DNA of 64,000 bases from Streptomyces sp. A3M-1-3 (GCF_024213665.1 NZ_JANAVP010000027.1:31891-95890), one strand, 5' to 3'; positions 25,866 to 35,091 are shown, counted from the first letter of the stretch. Made by a program: numbers and translations. The notes: generated by a model not told the origin, from the sequence alone.

Positions 25866-26892
25866 CGCCCGTCCGGCGGCCGGGCTCTCGGTCGTCGTCC
25901 TGGGCGGCACCGGGTTCCTGGGCCGCCACATCGGCGAGGCCTTCACCGCGCTCGGCGCCCGGGTCCACCCGGTGTCCCGCACCGGTGGGGACGACCCCGC
26001 GCAAGGCCTCACGTCCGTACGCCTGGACCTGCTCGCGACGGAGCCGGAGGAGATCGCCCGGCTCCTCGACTCGACCGGCGCCGACGTGGTCGTCAACGCG
26101 GCCGGCCGGGCCTGGCGGGCGGACGAGGAACAGATGGCCGCGGGCAACGCCGAACTGGTCGAGCGCCTCGTCGCGGCCCTCGCTGAGCTGCCCGGTCCGC
26201 CCGTACGGCTGATCCAGCTCGGCAGCGTCCACGAGTACGGGGCCGGCGCCCTGGACGCCGCCACCGGCGAGGACCATGAGCCGGCCCCGGTCACCGCGTA
26301 CGGACGCACCAAGCTCCTGGGCACACGGGCCGTCCTGCGCGCCGCGTCCGAGCGGGGCGTCGACGGCGTGGTGCTCCGGCTCGCCAACGTGCTCGGCGCC
26401 GGAGTACCGGAGGGCAGTCTCTTCGGCCGGGTCGCGGCACATCTCGGTGAGGCCGCACGCAACATCGCGCGAGGCGAGAAAGCCGCCGTGCTGCGGCTCC
26501 CGCCGCTGCGTGCGGCCCGCGACCTGGTGGACGCGGGCGACGCCGCAGCCGCGGTGCTGGCCGTGGCCACCGCACCGGGAGAGACCGTCAGGGGCCGGGT
26601 GGTCAATGTGGGCCGCGGCGAGGCGGTCCCGATGCGCGGCCTGATCCACCGGATGGTCTCGCTCAGCGGTCTGGAGGTCCCGGTCGTCGAGGACCCCGAG
26701 GGCCCGCCCTCGCGCACCGACGTCGCCTGGCAACGGCTGGACATCGCACGCGCCGAGCGGCTGCTCGGCTGGCGGCCGTGCCGGAACCTCGACGACTCCC
26801 TGCGCGATCTGCTCGCGCCCGTACTGCCGCCCGGGCACCCACCGCTCGGCGTCACGGCCAACGCACCGGACATGGAAGAGGAATCACTGTGA
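25855..26892 (+). CDS. dTDP-4-keto-6-deoxyhexose 4-ketoreductase
   Basis: A 345-residue NAD-dependent epimerase/dehydratase-family reductase of the UrdR/DnmV/EryBIV kind, reducing the 4-keto group as the last sugar step. VVLGGTGFLGRHIGEAF is the Rossmann loop (13-29), QLGSVHEYGAG holds the Ser, and AYGRTKLLGTRAV the Tyr-x3-Lys. GTG start overlaps the dehydratase end by 11 nt; the start fixes nine residues ahead of the Rossmann strand. It sets the C-4 configuration that separates rhodinose from amicetose-type sugars, which sequence reading alone cannot decide. Confidence 0.88.
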   Translation: MRPDARPAAGLSVVVLGGTGFLGRHIGEAFTALGARVHPVSRTGGDDPAQGLTSVRLDLLATEPEEIARLLDSTGADVVVNAAGRAWRADEEQMAAGNAELVERLVAALAELPGPPVRLIQLGSVHEYGAGALDAATGEDHEPAPVTAYGRTKLLGTRAVLRAASERGVDGVVLRLANVLGAGVPEGSLFGRVAAHLGEAARNIARGEKAAVLRLPPLRAARDLVDAGDAAAAVLAVATAPGETVRGRVVNVGRGEAVPMRGLIHRMVSLSGLEVPVVEDPEGPPSRTDVAWQRLDIARAERLLGWRPCRNLDDSLRDLLAPVLPPGHPPLGVTANAPDMEEESL

Positions 26893-28193
26893 GCGACCGC
26901 AAGGAACAGGTACTCGAGGAGGTCCGCAAGTACCACCAGGAGACCTCCCAGGAAAGGGGGTTCGTCCCCGGTACGACGGAGATCTGGCCGTCCGGCGCGG
27001 TGCTGGACGAGACGGACCGGACGGCCTTGGTAGAAGCCGCGCTGGAGATGCGCATCGCCGCCGGCCGGAGCTCCCGCAAGTTCGAGTCGGCCTTCGCCCG
27101 GCGGCTCAAGCGCCGCAAGGCCCACCTCACCAACTCCGGTTCGTCGGCGAACCTGCTGGCCGTGTCGGCGCTCACCTCGCACGTCCTGGAGGACAGGCGG
27201 CTGAAGCCGGGCGACGAGGTGATCACCGTCGCGGCGGGTTTCCCGACAACCGTCAACCCGATCCTGCAGAACGGCCTCGTCCCGGTCTTCGTGGACGTGG
27301 ACCTCACCACCTACAACGCGACAGCCGACCGGGTTGCGGCCGCGATTGGCCCGAGAACCCGAGCCATCATCATCGCGCACGCGCTGGGCAACCCGTTCCC
27401 CGTCACCGAGATCGCCCAACTCGCCGAGGAACACGACCTCTTCCTGATCGAGGACAACTGCGACGCGGTCGGCTCGCTGTACGACGGGAAGCTCACCGGC
27501 TCCTTCGGCGACATGACCACCGTCAGCTTCTATCCGGCGCACCACCTCACCATGGGTGAGGGCGGCTGCGTACTGACCTCGAACCTGAGCCTGGCCCGGA
27601 TCGTGGAGTCGCTGCGGGACTGGGGCCGGGACTGCTGGTGCGAGCCCGGCGAGAACGACAAGTGCCTCAAGCGCTTCCAGTACCAGATGGGCAAACTGCC
27701 CGCCGGGTACGACCACAAGTACATCTTCTCCCACGTCGGTTACAACCTGAAGGCGACCGACATCCAGGCGGCCCTGGGGCTGACCCAGCTGGCCAAGCTG
27801 GACGACTTCATCGACGCCAGGAAGCGCAACTGGCGGCGGCTGCGGGACGGCCTGGACGGCATACCGGGTCTGCTGCTCCCGGAGGCCACCCCCCGCTCCG
27901 ACCCGAGCTGGTTCGGCTTCGTGCTCACGGTGGACCCCGAGGCGCCGTTCAGCCGCGCCGAGCTGGTGGCCTTCCTGGAGGACAGGAAGATCGGCACCCG
28001 CCGGCTGTTCGGCGGCAACCTGACCCGGCACCCGGCCTACATCGACCAGCCGCACCGGATCGTGGGCGAGCTGACGAACAGCGACATCATCACCGACCAC
28101 ACCTTCTGGATCGGGGTCTATCCGGCTCTCACCGACGAGATGCTGGACTACGTCACCGCCTCGATCAAGGAGTTCGTCGCCGCGCACGGGTGA
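26889..28193 (+). CDS. NDP-4-keto-6-deoxyhexose 3-dehydratase (PLP/Fe-S, SpnQ/UrdQ type)
   Basis: A 434-residue aspartate-aminotransferase-fold enzyme for C-3 deoxygenation. It is the E1-type dehydrase and not an aminotransferase, because the PLP lysine is replaced by His in SFYPAHHLTMGEGG. A cysteine cluster DCWCEPGENDKCLKRF (three of the [2Fe-2S] ligands) is also present. NSGSSANLLAVSAL and IEDNCDAVGSLYDGKLTGSF are further PLP-fold landmarks. GTG start overlapping the reductase stop. Electrons come from a reductase not encoded nearby; in spinosyn-type systems cellular ferredoxin or flavodoxin suffices. Its presence predicts a 3-deoxy sugar. Confidence 0.94.
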   Translation: MSDRKEQVLEEVRKYHQETSQERGFVPGTTEIWPSGAVLDETDRTALVEAALEMRIAAGRSSRKFESAFARRLKRRKAHLTNSGSSANLLAVSALTSHVLEDRRLKPGDEVITVAAGFPTTVNPILQNGLVPVFVDVDLTTYNATADRVAAAIGPRTRAIIIAHALGNPFPVTEIAQLAEEHDLFLIEDNCDAVGSLYDGKLTGSFGDMTTVSFYPAHHLTMGEGGCVLTSNLSLARIVESLRDWGRDCWCEPGENDKCLKRFQYQMGKLPAGYDHKYIFSHVGYNLKATDIQAALGLTQLAKLDDFIDARKRNWRRLRDGLDGIPGLLLPEATPRSDPSWFGFVLTVDPEAPFSRAELVAFLEDRKIGTRRLFGGNLTRHPAYIDQPHRIVGELTNSDIITDHTFWIGVYPALTDEMLDYVTASIKEFVAAHG

Positions 28194-28364
28194 GCCGCGC
28201 CGCTGCGCGAGGACGCGCGGTGGTGCGCGGCGGCCGGGCATGCGGCTGCGGCCCCTACCGGCCTGCACGGCCCGACCACCATCGGCGGACACCCGTCGGC
28301 TTCACCCTCACGCCTTCGTGCCCGGCCCTCGCGGTTCGGCGCACCGGATCCAGGGAGTCACCTG

Positions 28365-29774
28365 ATGCTTTCCCCACCCCTCCGTACTCAGCTCCAGGCG
28401 CGCGCGGATGTGCGTCTGCCGTCCCGCATCGCGCTGTCCGCCGCCGCCGCGGAAGGCGTCCAGCTGCCCACCGGGGACTTCGCCGCCTGGCTTGCCGAGC
28501 GTGGCCGGGTCAATGAGTTCCGCGTGGACCGCATCCCGTTCGCGGAGCTGGACGGCTGGTCGTTCGACGAGCACACCGGCAACCTCGGACACCGCAGCGG
28601 CCGCTTCTTCACCGTCGAGGGCCTGCACGTCACGGAGGAGGACGGCCCCTACGGGGACGGTCCGTACGCCGACTGGTACCAGCCCATCATCAAGCAGGCC
28701 GAGGTGGGCATCCTGGGCATCCTCGTCAAGGAGTTCGACGGGGTGCCGCACTTGCTGATGCAGGCGAAGATGGAGCCGGGCAACCCCAACCTGCTCCAGC
28801 TCTCGCCCACGGTTCAGGCCACCCGCAGCAACTACACCAAGGCCCACAAGGGTGCGGACGTGAAGTACATCGAGTACTTCGCCGGTCCGCGCCGCGGGCG
28901 CGTCATCGCCGACGTGCTGCAGTCCGAACACGGCTCGTGGTTCTACCGGAAGTCCAACCGCAACATGATCGTGGAAGCGACGGGCGAAGTGCCGCTGCTC
29001 GACGACTTCTGCTGGCTCACCCTCGGCCAGATCAGCGAACTGCTGCACCGGGACAACGTCGTCAACATGGACGCGCGCACCGTGCTGTCCTGCCTGCCCC
29101 ACCCGGACACCGGAGCGGGAGCGCTGCTCGGCGACACCGAGCTGTTCTCCTGGATCACCGGGGAACGCGCCCGGCACGATGTGCGGGCCGAGCGGGTCCC
29201 GCTCGCGCGTGTTCCCCGGTGGAAGCGCGGCGAGAGCGCCATCGAGCACGAGGACGGCCGCTACTTCCGGGTGGCGGCGGTGTCCGTGCGGGCGGGCAAC
29301 CGCGAGGTCACGGGGTGGACCCAGCCCCTCTTCGAACCGGTGGGCCAGGGCGTCACCGCCTTCCTCACCCGCGAGTTCGAGGGCGTGCCCCACGTCCTGG
29401 TGCACGCCCGGGTCGAGGGCGGCTTCCTCGACACCATCGAGCTGGGACCCACCGTGCAGTACACCCCCGCCAACTACGCCCACCTCGATGCGCGGGACCG
29501 GCCGCGCTTCCTCGACACGGTGCTGCATGCGAGCGGAGACCGTATCCGCTACGAGGCCGTCCACTCCGAGGAGGGCGGGCGCTTCCTCAACGCCGAGAGC
29601 CGCTACCTGATCGTGGACGCGGACGAGGCCGACGCGCCGCAGAACCCGCCGCCCGGCTACGCCTGGGTCACCCCGGCACAGCTGACGTCCTTGGTCCGGC
29701 ACAGCCACTACGTCAACGTCCAGGGGCGCACCCTGCTGGCGTGCCTCAACGCGACGGCGGGGGCCGCCCGATGA
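28365..29774 (+). CDS. NDP-hexose 2,3-dehydratase
   Basis: A 469-residue two-repeat enzyme of the UrdS/DnmT/EryBVI family that removes the 2-hydroxyl as the first step to 2-deoxysugars. The duplicated domain is obvious: VGILGILVKEFDGVPHLLMQ and ELSPTVQATRSNY in the first half, VTAFLTREFEGVPHVLVHAR and ELGPTVQYTPANY in the second. Each repeat ends with a W(L/V)T-x-xQ(I/L)-x-x-L segment before VVNMDARTVLSCL and YVNVQGRTLLACL. ATG 28365 follows an AGGGAG site, 171 nt after the preceding gene. Confidence 0.95.
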   Translation: MLSPPLRTQLQARADVRLPSRIALSAAAAEGVQLPTGDFAAWLAERGRVNEFRVDRIPFAELDGWSFDEHTGNLGHRSGRFFTVEGLHVTEEDGPYGDGPYADWYQPIIKQAEVGILGILVKEFDGVPHLLMQAKMEPGNPNLLQLSPTVQATRSNYTKAHKGADVKYIEYFAGPRRGRVIADVLQSEHGSWFYRKSNRNMIVEATGEVPLLDDFCWLTLGQISELLHRDNVVNMDARTVLSCLPHPDTGAGALLGDTELFSWITGERARHDVRAERVPLARVPRWKRGESAIEHEDGRYFRVAAVSVRAGNREVTGWTQPLFEPVGQGVTAFLTREFEGVPHVLVHARVEGGFLDTIELGPTVQYTPANYAHLDARDRPRFLDTVLHASGDRIRYEAVHSEEGGRFLNAESRYLIVDADEADAPQNPPPGYAWVTPAQLTSLVRHSHYVNVQGRTLLACLNATAGAAR

Positions 29775-30730
29775 GCGAACCGGTGCGCATTGGGATGATC
29801 GGCTGCGCGGACATCGCGGTGCGCCGGATGCTCCCCGCCTTCGAGGCCGACGCGGACACCGAGATCGTCGCGGTCGCCAGCCGCTCACCGGAGAAGGCGG
29901 AACGGTTCGCGGAACGCTTCGGCGGCCACCCGGTGCTGGGCTACGCCGAGCTGCTGGAGCTCAAGGAGGTGGACGCGGTCTACATACCGCTGCCCGCCGC
30001 GCTGCACGACCGATGGGTCGAGGCCGCTCTCGACGCCGGCAAGCACGTGCTCGCGGAGAAGCCCCTGGCGATGAACGCCTCCCGCACCGGGTATCTCCTC
30101 GACCTGGCCCGGGACCGCGGGCTGGCGCTGATGGAGAACATCATGTTCGTCCACCATCCGCTCCACGAAGCGGTACGGCGCCTGGTGGCCGACGGCGCGA
30201 TCGGCGAACTCCGGTCGCTGCGCGCGGCGTTCACCATCCCGGCGCTGGCGGACACGGACATCCGCTACCAACCCGAGCTCGGCGGCGGGGCGCTGGCGGA
30301 CGTCGGCCTCTACCCGCTGCGGGCGGCCCTGCACTTCCTCGGCCCCGGACTGGAGGTCGTCGGGGCCCAGCTCACACGGGGGCGCGGCCGCGCGGTGGAG
30401 ACCTCGGGCGCCGTCCTCCTGCGCACCCGCGAGGGGATTACGGCACAGATCACCTTCGGTCTCGAGCACGCGTACCTCTCCCAGTACCAGCTGTGGGGCA
30501 GTACGGGCCGGATCACGGTGGACCGTGCGTTCACCCCGCCCGCGGACTTCGTCCCGGTGATCGGGCTGCACCGGGGCGGGGGCCGTGAGGAGATCCGGCT
30601 CTCCCCCCACGACCAGGTGGCCGCCACGATCGCCGCCTTCGTCACCTCGGTGCGCGCGGGCGCTGCCCCGGCCGAGGAGACGCTGCGCCAGGCCCGTCTG
30701 CTGGACGACGTACGCGAGGCGGCCGCGTGA
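29771..30730 (+). CDS. NDP-3,4-diketo-2,6-dideoxyhexose 3-ketoreductase (UrdT-like)
   Basis: A 319-residue Gfo/Idh/MocA-family oxidoreductase that works straight after the 2,3-dehydratase. The nucleotide loop GMIGCADIAVRRMLPAF (residues 8-24), VAVASRSPEKAERFAERFGG, and YIPLPAALHDRWVEAALDAGKHVLAEKPLA (two parts, with the EKP catalytic Lys) are typical. ENIMFVHHPLH supplies the catalytic His-containing loop. ATGA overlap with the dehydratase means the two are co-translated. Confidence 0.92.
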   Translation: MSEPVRIGMIGCADIAVRRMLPAFEADADTEIVAVASRSPEKAERFAERFGGHPVLGYAELLELKEVDAVYIPLPAALHDRWVEAALDAGKHVLAEKPLAMNASRTGYLLDLARDRGLALMENIMFVHHPLHEAVRRLVADGAIGELRSLRAAFTIPALADTDIRYQPELGGGALADVGLYPLRAALHFLGPGLEVVGAQLTRGRGRAVETSGAVLLRTREGITAQITFGLEHAYLSQYQLWGSTGRITVDRAFTPPADFVPVIGLHRGGGREEIRLSPHDQVAATIAAFVTSVRAGAAPAEETLRQARLLDDVREAAA

Positions 30731-31518
30731 CCGTCCCGCGGTCACCGCTCGGAGCCGAGCCGCGGCTGCGGCAGGGGAGGCTCGACCTCTGGCTGCTGCC
30801 CCAGCCCGAGACGGCCGCCCTGCACGGCCCACTCGCCCTGGACGAGCTGGACGAAGCCGAGCGCGGTCGCGCGGACGCCTTCCGGCGGCCCGCCGACCGC
30901 CAGCGGTACGTGGTGGCCCACATCGCGCTGCGGCGGCTGCTGGCGGCGTACTCGAGGACAGCGCCGCAGGACATCGTCTTCTCGCGGGCGGCGTGCCCTC
31001 GGTGCGGCGCTCCGCACGGGCGGCCGGTGCTGGTCGACTCGGGTGTGCACTTCTCGCTGTCGCACAGCCCGGGCGCCGCCCTCATCGGTGTCGCCCTCTC
31101 ACCGGTGGGGGTCGACGTGGAGCCGCTCCCGCGACCGGAGCGGGTCGAGGTGTGCACACCCGCACTCCACCCGAGCGAGCGGCGCGAGCTGGAGGAGCAT
31201 GCGCCCGGGGACCGCCCGGCTCTGTTCGCCCGGCTGTGGGCCCGCAAGGAGGCGTACCTCAAGGGGACTGGCGTCGGGGTCGGCGGCTGGATGTCGGACG
31301 TGTACCTCGGCGACGAAGGAGCGCACACCCCGTCACGGCCCGCCGGCTGGACCGTCGTGGACGTGCCCTGCGGAAGGGACCACGCCGCCGCGGCCGCGAT
31401 CCGGGGACACGCGCCGCGACAGGTCGTACGTCGGCTGCCGCCACGGGCGGTACTCGTCGGTGAACGCGTCCGGGCGCCGTCGAGGCAGGCGCCACCCAAG
31501 AGCCCGACACAGATCTGA
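30727..31518 (+). CDS. 4'-phosphopantetheinyl transferase, Sfp type
   Basis: A 263-residue Sfp-type enzyme that loads CoA-derived phosphopantetheine on carrier proteins, here presumably the ACP at 885. Key segments: RYVVAHIALRRLLAAY with PQDIVFSRAACPRCGAPHGR, the HFSLSHSPGAALIGVAL strand, GVDVEPLPR (Mg2+ acidic residues) and LWARKEAYLKGTG. GTG start overlaps the previous stop. Cluster-located transferases of this sort occur next to carboxylase genes in jadomycin-type loci, as here. A Pro/Arg-rich tail after residue 235 is not part of the fold. Confidence 0.93.
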   Translation: MTVPRSPLGAEPRLRQGRLDLWLLPQPETAALHGPLALDELDEAERGRADAFRRPADRQRYVVAHIALRRLLAAYSRTAPQDIVFSRAACPRCGAPHGRPVLVDSGVHFSLSHSPGAALIGVALSPVGVDVEPLPRPERVEVCTPALHPSERRELEEHAPGDRPALFARLWARKEAYLKGTGVGVGGWMSDVYLGDEGAHTPSRPAGWTVVDVPCGRDHAAAAAIRGHAPRQVVRRLPPRAVLVGERVRAPSRQAPPKSPTQI

Positions 31519-31529
31519 GGAGGAGGACG

Positions 31530-33122
31530 ATGACCGTCTTGGACGACCGCCCGGGGGAGAGGCACCAACTCGACGACGCGCGCGGGCGCGTGGCGGAGCT
31601 GCACGAGATGCGTGCCCAGGTGCTGGCCGGCCCGAGCGAGAAGGCGACCGAGGCGCAGCACGCCAAGGGCAAGCTGACCGCGCGGGAACGCATCGAGCTG
31701 CTGCTGGACCCGGGTTCCTTCAACGAGGTCGAGCAGCTGCGCCGGCACCGGGCCACCGGATTCGGCCTGGAGACGAAGAAGCCGTACACCGACGGTGTCG
31801 TCACCGGCTGGGGCACGGTGGAGGACCGTACCGTCTTCGTCTACGCGCACGACTTCCGGATCTTCGGCGGGGCGCTGGGCGAGGCCCACGCCATGAAGAT
31901 CCACAAGATCATGGACATGGCCATCGCGGCCGGGGCTCCGCTGGTGTCGCTGAACGACGGCGCGGGCGCCCGGATCCAGGAGGGGGTCTCCGCCCTCGCC
32001 GGTTACGGCGGCATCTTCCAGCGCAACACCAGGGCGAGCGGGGTGATCCCGCAGATCTCGGTGATGCTGGGACCCTGCGCGGGTGGCGCGGCGTACAGCC
32101 CCGCCCTCACGGACTTCGTCTTCATGGTCCGCGAGACGTCCCAGATGTTCATCACCGGACCGGACGTCGTCAAGACGGTCACCGGCGAGGAGATCACCCA
32201 GAACGGCCTCGGCGGCGCGGACGTGCACGCCGAGACGAGCGGCGTGGCCCACTTCGCGTACGACGACGAGGAGACGTGCATCGCGGAGGTGCGCTACCTC
32301 CTGTCGATGCTCCCGCAGAACAACCGCGAGCTGCCTCCGTCGGCCGTCCCGGACGACTCGGCCCACCGCCGGAGCACCGCGCTCCTGGACCTGGTCCCGG
32401 CCGACGGCAACCGCCCCTACGACATGGCCAAGGTCATCGAGGAACTCGTCGACGAGGGCGACTACCTGGAGGTCCACGAGCGCTGGGCCCGCAACATCAT
32501 CTGCGCCCTGGCACGCCTGGACGGCGAGGTGGTGGGCATCGTCGCCAACCAGCCGCAGAGCCTCGCGGGGGTGCTCGACATCGAGGCATCCGAGAAGGCG
32601 GCGCGTTTCGTGCAGATGTGCGACGCCTTCAGCATCCCGATCGTCACCATCCTGGACGTCCCCGGCTTCCTGCCCGGTGTCGACCAGGAGCACGGCGGAA
32701 TCATCCGCCACGGCGCGAAGCTGCTGTACGCCTACTGCAACGCCACGGTCCCCAGGATCTCCCTGATCCTGCGCAAGGCGTACGGAGGTGCCTACATCGT
32801 CATGGACAGCCAGTCCATCGGCGCGGACCTCACCTACGCGTGGCCGACCAACGAGATCGCCGTCATGGGCGCCGAAGGTGCCGCCAACGTCATCTTCCGG
32901 CGCCAGATCGCCGAGGCCGAGGACCCCGAGGCCATGCGGGCCCGCATGGTCAAGGAGTACAAGACCGAGCTCATGCACCCGTACTACGCGGCCGAACGCG
33001 GCCTCGTCGACGACGTCATCGACCCGGCCGAAACCCGCGAGGTGCTCATCCGGTCCCTGGCGATGCTCCGCACCAAGCACGCCGACCCGCCCTCCCGGAA
33101 GCACGGCAACCCGCCGGTGTGA
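31530..33122 (+). CDS. Acyl-CoA carboxylase beta (carboxyltransferase) subunit
   Basis: A 530-residue carboxyltransferase beta chain of the PccB/AccB type that transfers CO2 from biotin to acetyl- or propionyl-CoA; in this setting it would raise malonyl-CoA supply for the PKS. HAKGKLTARERIELLLDPGS, SLNDGAGARIQEGVSAL, GPCAGGAAYSPALTDF, DVPGFLPGVDQEHGGIIRHG and KAYGGAYIVMDSQSIGADL are intact, including the two oxyanion-hole Gly pairs. The terminal AERGLVDDVIDPAETREVLI matches the truncated copy at 4495. No biotin-carrying alpha subunit and no separate epsilon gene lie in the window, so partners come from elsewhere or from the chimera. Confidence 0.95.
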   Translation: MTVLDDRPGERHQLDDARGRVAELHEMRAQVLAGPSEKATEAQHAKGKLTARERIELLLDPGSFNEVEQLRRHRATGFGLETKKPYTDGVVTGWGTVEDRTVFVYAHDFRIFGGALGEAHAMKIHKIMDMAIAAGAPLVSLNDGAGARIQEGVSALAGYGGIFQRNTRASGVIPQISVMLGPCAGGAAYSPALTDFVFMVRETSQMFITGPDVVKTVTGEEITQNGLGGADVHAETSGVAHFAYDDEETCIAEVRYLLSMLPQNNRELPPSAVPDDSAHRRSTALLDLVPADGNRPYDMAKVIEELVDEGDYLEVHERWARNIICALARLDGEVVGIVANQPQSLAGVLDIEASEKAARFVQMCDAFSIPIVTILDVPGFLPGVDQEHGGIIRHGAKLLYAYCNATVPRISLILRKAYGGAYIVMDSQSIGADLTYAWPTNEIAVMGAEGAANVIFRRQIAEAEDPEAMRARMVKEYKTELMHPYYAAERGLVDDVIDPAETREVLIRSLAMLRTKHADPPSRKHGNPPV

Positions 33123-33176
33123 CCGTCGCCGGGCCACCGCCGTCCGGCGATTGTCATCGACCCTTGGAGCAGACAG

Positions 33177-34210
33177 ATGTGCGTACTCATGATGTCGACG
33201 GGCGCCGAAGCACTCCACGCCGTCGGTGTCACTGGCGTGGGCCCTGTGGGCTGCGGGGCACGACGTGGTGGTCGCCAGGCAGCCGGATGTGCTGGGCGCG
33301 GTCCGGTCGGCCGGACTCAACGCGGTGAGCATCGGCAACTGTTACCACGTCGACGACATGCTGTGCCGGACTGAGCGAGGGAAAGCTACCCCTGGAAACT
33401 CGTCCGCGTGGCGCGCTCGAGGCCATGGGCGGGTACGTGCTCGAGTCGATCACCGCGTCGCTGCGGGCGGCCGGTCACGATGTGTGAGTCGCCTCACACG
33501 CAGGCCTCGCGGAGGCCGACATGTCCGCCGCCATCACGGCCGCTCGACGTCCTGGCTGGATCCACGGGCAGCAGGACCGGGAGGTCGACCGGTTCGTCGA
33601 GTGGCTGCGGCCGCATCTGCGGCGGTACGGCCTCGCCTTCTCGCCCGAGCAGCTGCTGGGCCAGTGGAGCCTGGACCTGGTATCACCGGGGACACAACTT
33701 TCCTTCAGGGGCCTGTCCGTACCGATCCGGAGAGTGGCCTACACCGGTGCGTGCAACCTGCCGGACTGGCTCCGGGCACGGCCCGAGCGCCCGCGAGTGG
33801 TCCTCCTCCTCGGCATGACCCGAGGGCATGAGCGGCCTGCCCCTCATGGACATCCTGAGGAAGGCCGCGCACCGGGACGTCGAACTGGTCGCCCACGCGC
33901 TGCCCGACAACGTCCGTGCGGCTGGATACGTACCGCTCGACGTGCTGCTTGCCCGGGGCCGCTGCCGTAGTGGTCCGTGGACGATCTGTACCTCGGCATC
34001 GAGCAGGTGGTGAAGGACCCCGCGTTCGCCAAGGGGGCTGGCACACTGCATCGACGGTCCCTGGGCCTACCGGGGCCGCTGGAGGTGGTGGCACTCCTGG
34101 AACGGCTCACGGCCGGGCGATCGGGCCGCCGAGGGCCACGTGCGCGGTCGTCGGCCGCGTCGTCCGGAGCCCAGGGACGGTGCCGCCCCGGAAACCGCGA
34201 TCGCCGTTGA
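33177..34210 (+). pseudogene. Second glycosyltransferase, multiply frameshifted
   Basis: Pieces of one family-1 glycosyltransferase follow each other in different frames. The start MCVLMMSTGAE has GGAG upstream, then after a shift STPSVSLAWALWAAGHDVVV. Next come REVDRFVEWLRPHLRRYGL and DLVSPGTQLSFRGLSVPIRR from about 33575, LPDWLRARPERPRVVLLLGM, VELVAHALPDNVRAAGYVPL near 33880, and finally VDDLYLGIEQVVKDPAFAKG and GPLEVVALLERLTAG near 34110. The HHGG donor loop is lost and the middle is shorter than in the intact gene at 7898. At least four frame changes make it non-functional. It is the last gene of the sugar operon. Confidence 0.85.
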
Positions 34211-34326
34211 TCGACGGGTCCCGGATCCTCTGTCACGGGGCCTGGAATGTGCCGGAGTTCTTGGAGGAGTCCCCGGGAGAGGATTCAGCAGTCGGGGCAA
34301 CAGCCGTGCGGCTGTCGCCGAAAAAA

Positions 34327-35091
34327 TCAGGAAGGTCCGAAACGGAAACCGACACCGCGCACCGTGGCGATCCACCGGCTGGAACCGAGTTTACTGCGCA
34401 GGCTGCTGACGTGCGTATCTATGGTCCGACCGGGTTTCGCTCTGGGGTCGCTCCACACCTGGGTCATGATCTGTCTGCGCGAAAAAACATTGCCCGGCCG
34501 TGAGGCGAGCAGATAGAGTAGATCGAATTCCTTTCGGGTCGCCTCTATATGGCGGCCGTCTAGGCGGATTTCCCGGGCGCGGTGATCAATGTGCAGTGCG
34601 CCGACCGTGATGACGTCCTCGGGGACGAACGGCTGCAGCCGGACCCTGCGCATCACGGCTTCTATGCGAGCAGCCAATTCGGTCAGACTGCATGGCTTGA
34701 CGACATAGTCGTCCGCTCCCGCGCGTAGACTGAGGACCCTGTCGAGTTCCGTGTCGCGGGCGGTGACGACGATGATGGCGACGTCACAGACGGCCCGAAT
34801 ACTGCGGCACAGTTCCACACCGTCCAGGTCCGGCAGATCCAGGTCGACGAGGAGCAGGTCGGCCTTCCGATACTGCTGGAGCGCCTCGGTGCCGGTTCGG
34901 ACCTGCTCCGCCTTGCACCCATGTCGGCGCAGTCCCAGAATGAGCAGGTCGGCGTCTTGGGACTCGCTCTCCACGACGAGTACGCGTACGGCCTTGTGAT
35001 CCGTCCGCTCCTGCGGTCGAGTGGACGCGGCTTCTGCGGATAATTGATGCGGAATGAGTGGCGCGACCGTTTTCGTGGACTGGTATTTCAT
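34327..35091 (-). CDS. OmpR-type response regulator, probable cluster activator
   Basis: A 254-residue receiver plus winged-helix DNA-binding protein, the architecture of angucycline activators JadR1 and LanI. Receiver about 35-150: Asp83 (LLLVDLDLPDLDG), Thr110 and Lys132 remain, but the acidic pair is altered, VVESESQD in place of the usual VVEDD, so normal phosphorylation is doubtful. DNA-binding domain about 155-254 (RKEFDLLYLLASRPGNVFSR, IDTHVSSLRSKLG, VRGVGFRFG). ATG 35091 has GGAGG 9 nt upstream. Codon 17, in the extra N-terminal segment, is TTA (35041-35043), predicting bldA control. It is transcribed against the cluster and is the only regulator seen. Confidence 0.9.
   Translation of the reverse strand: MKYQSTKTVAPLIPHQLSAEAASTRPQERTDHKAVRVLVVESESQDADLLILGLRRHGCKAEQVRTGTEALQQYRKADLLLVDLDLPDLDGVELCRSIRAVCDVAIIVVTARDTELDRVLSLRAGADDYVVKPCSLTELAARIEAVMRRVRLQPFVPEDVITVGALHIDHRAREIRLDGRHIEATRKEFDLLYLLASRPGNVFSRRQIMTQVWSDPRAKPGRTIDTHVSSLRSKLGSSRWIATVRGVGFRFGPS

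Noticed and set aside
26889..28193. Sugar aminotransferase (DegT/DnrJ family)
   Set aside because: The PLP lysine is replaced by His and the Fe-S cysteines are present, so this is the 3-dehydratase, not an aminotransferase.
24834..28292. 1152-codon open frame on the minus strand
   Set aside because: Runs antisense through four intact sugar genes; it is a third-position GC shadow with His/Arg/Gly-rich, domain-free translation.
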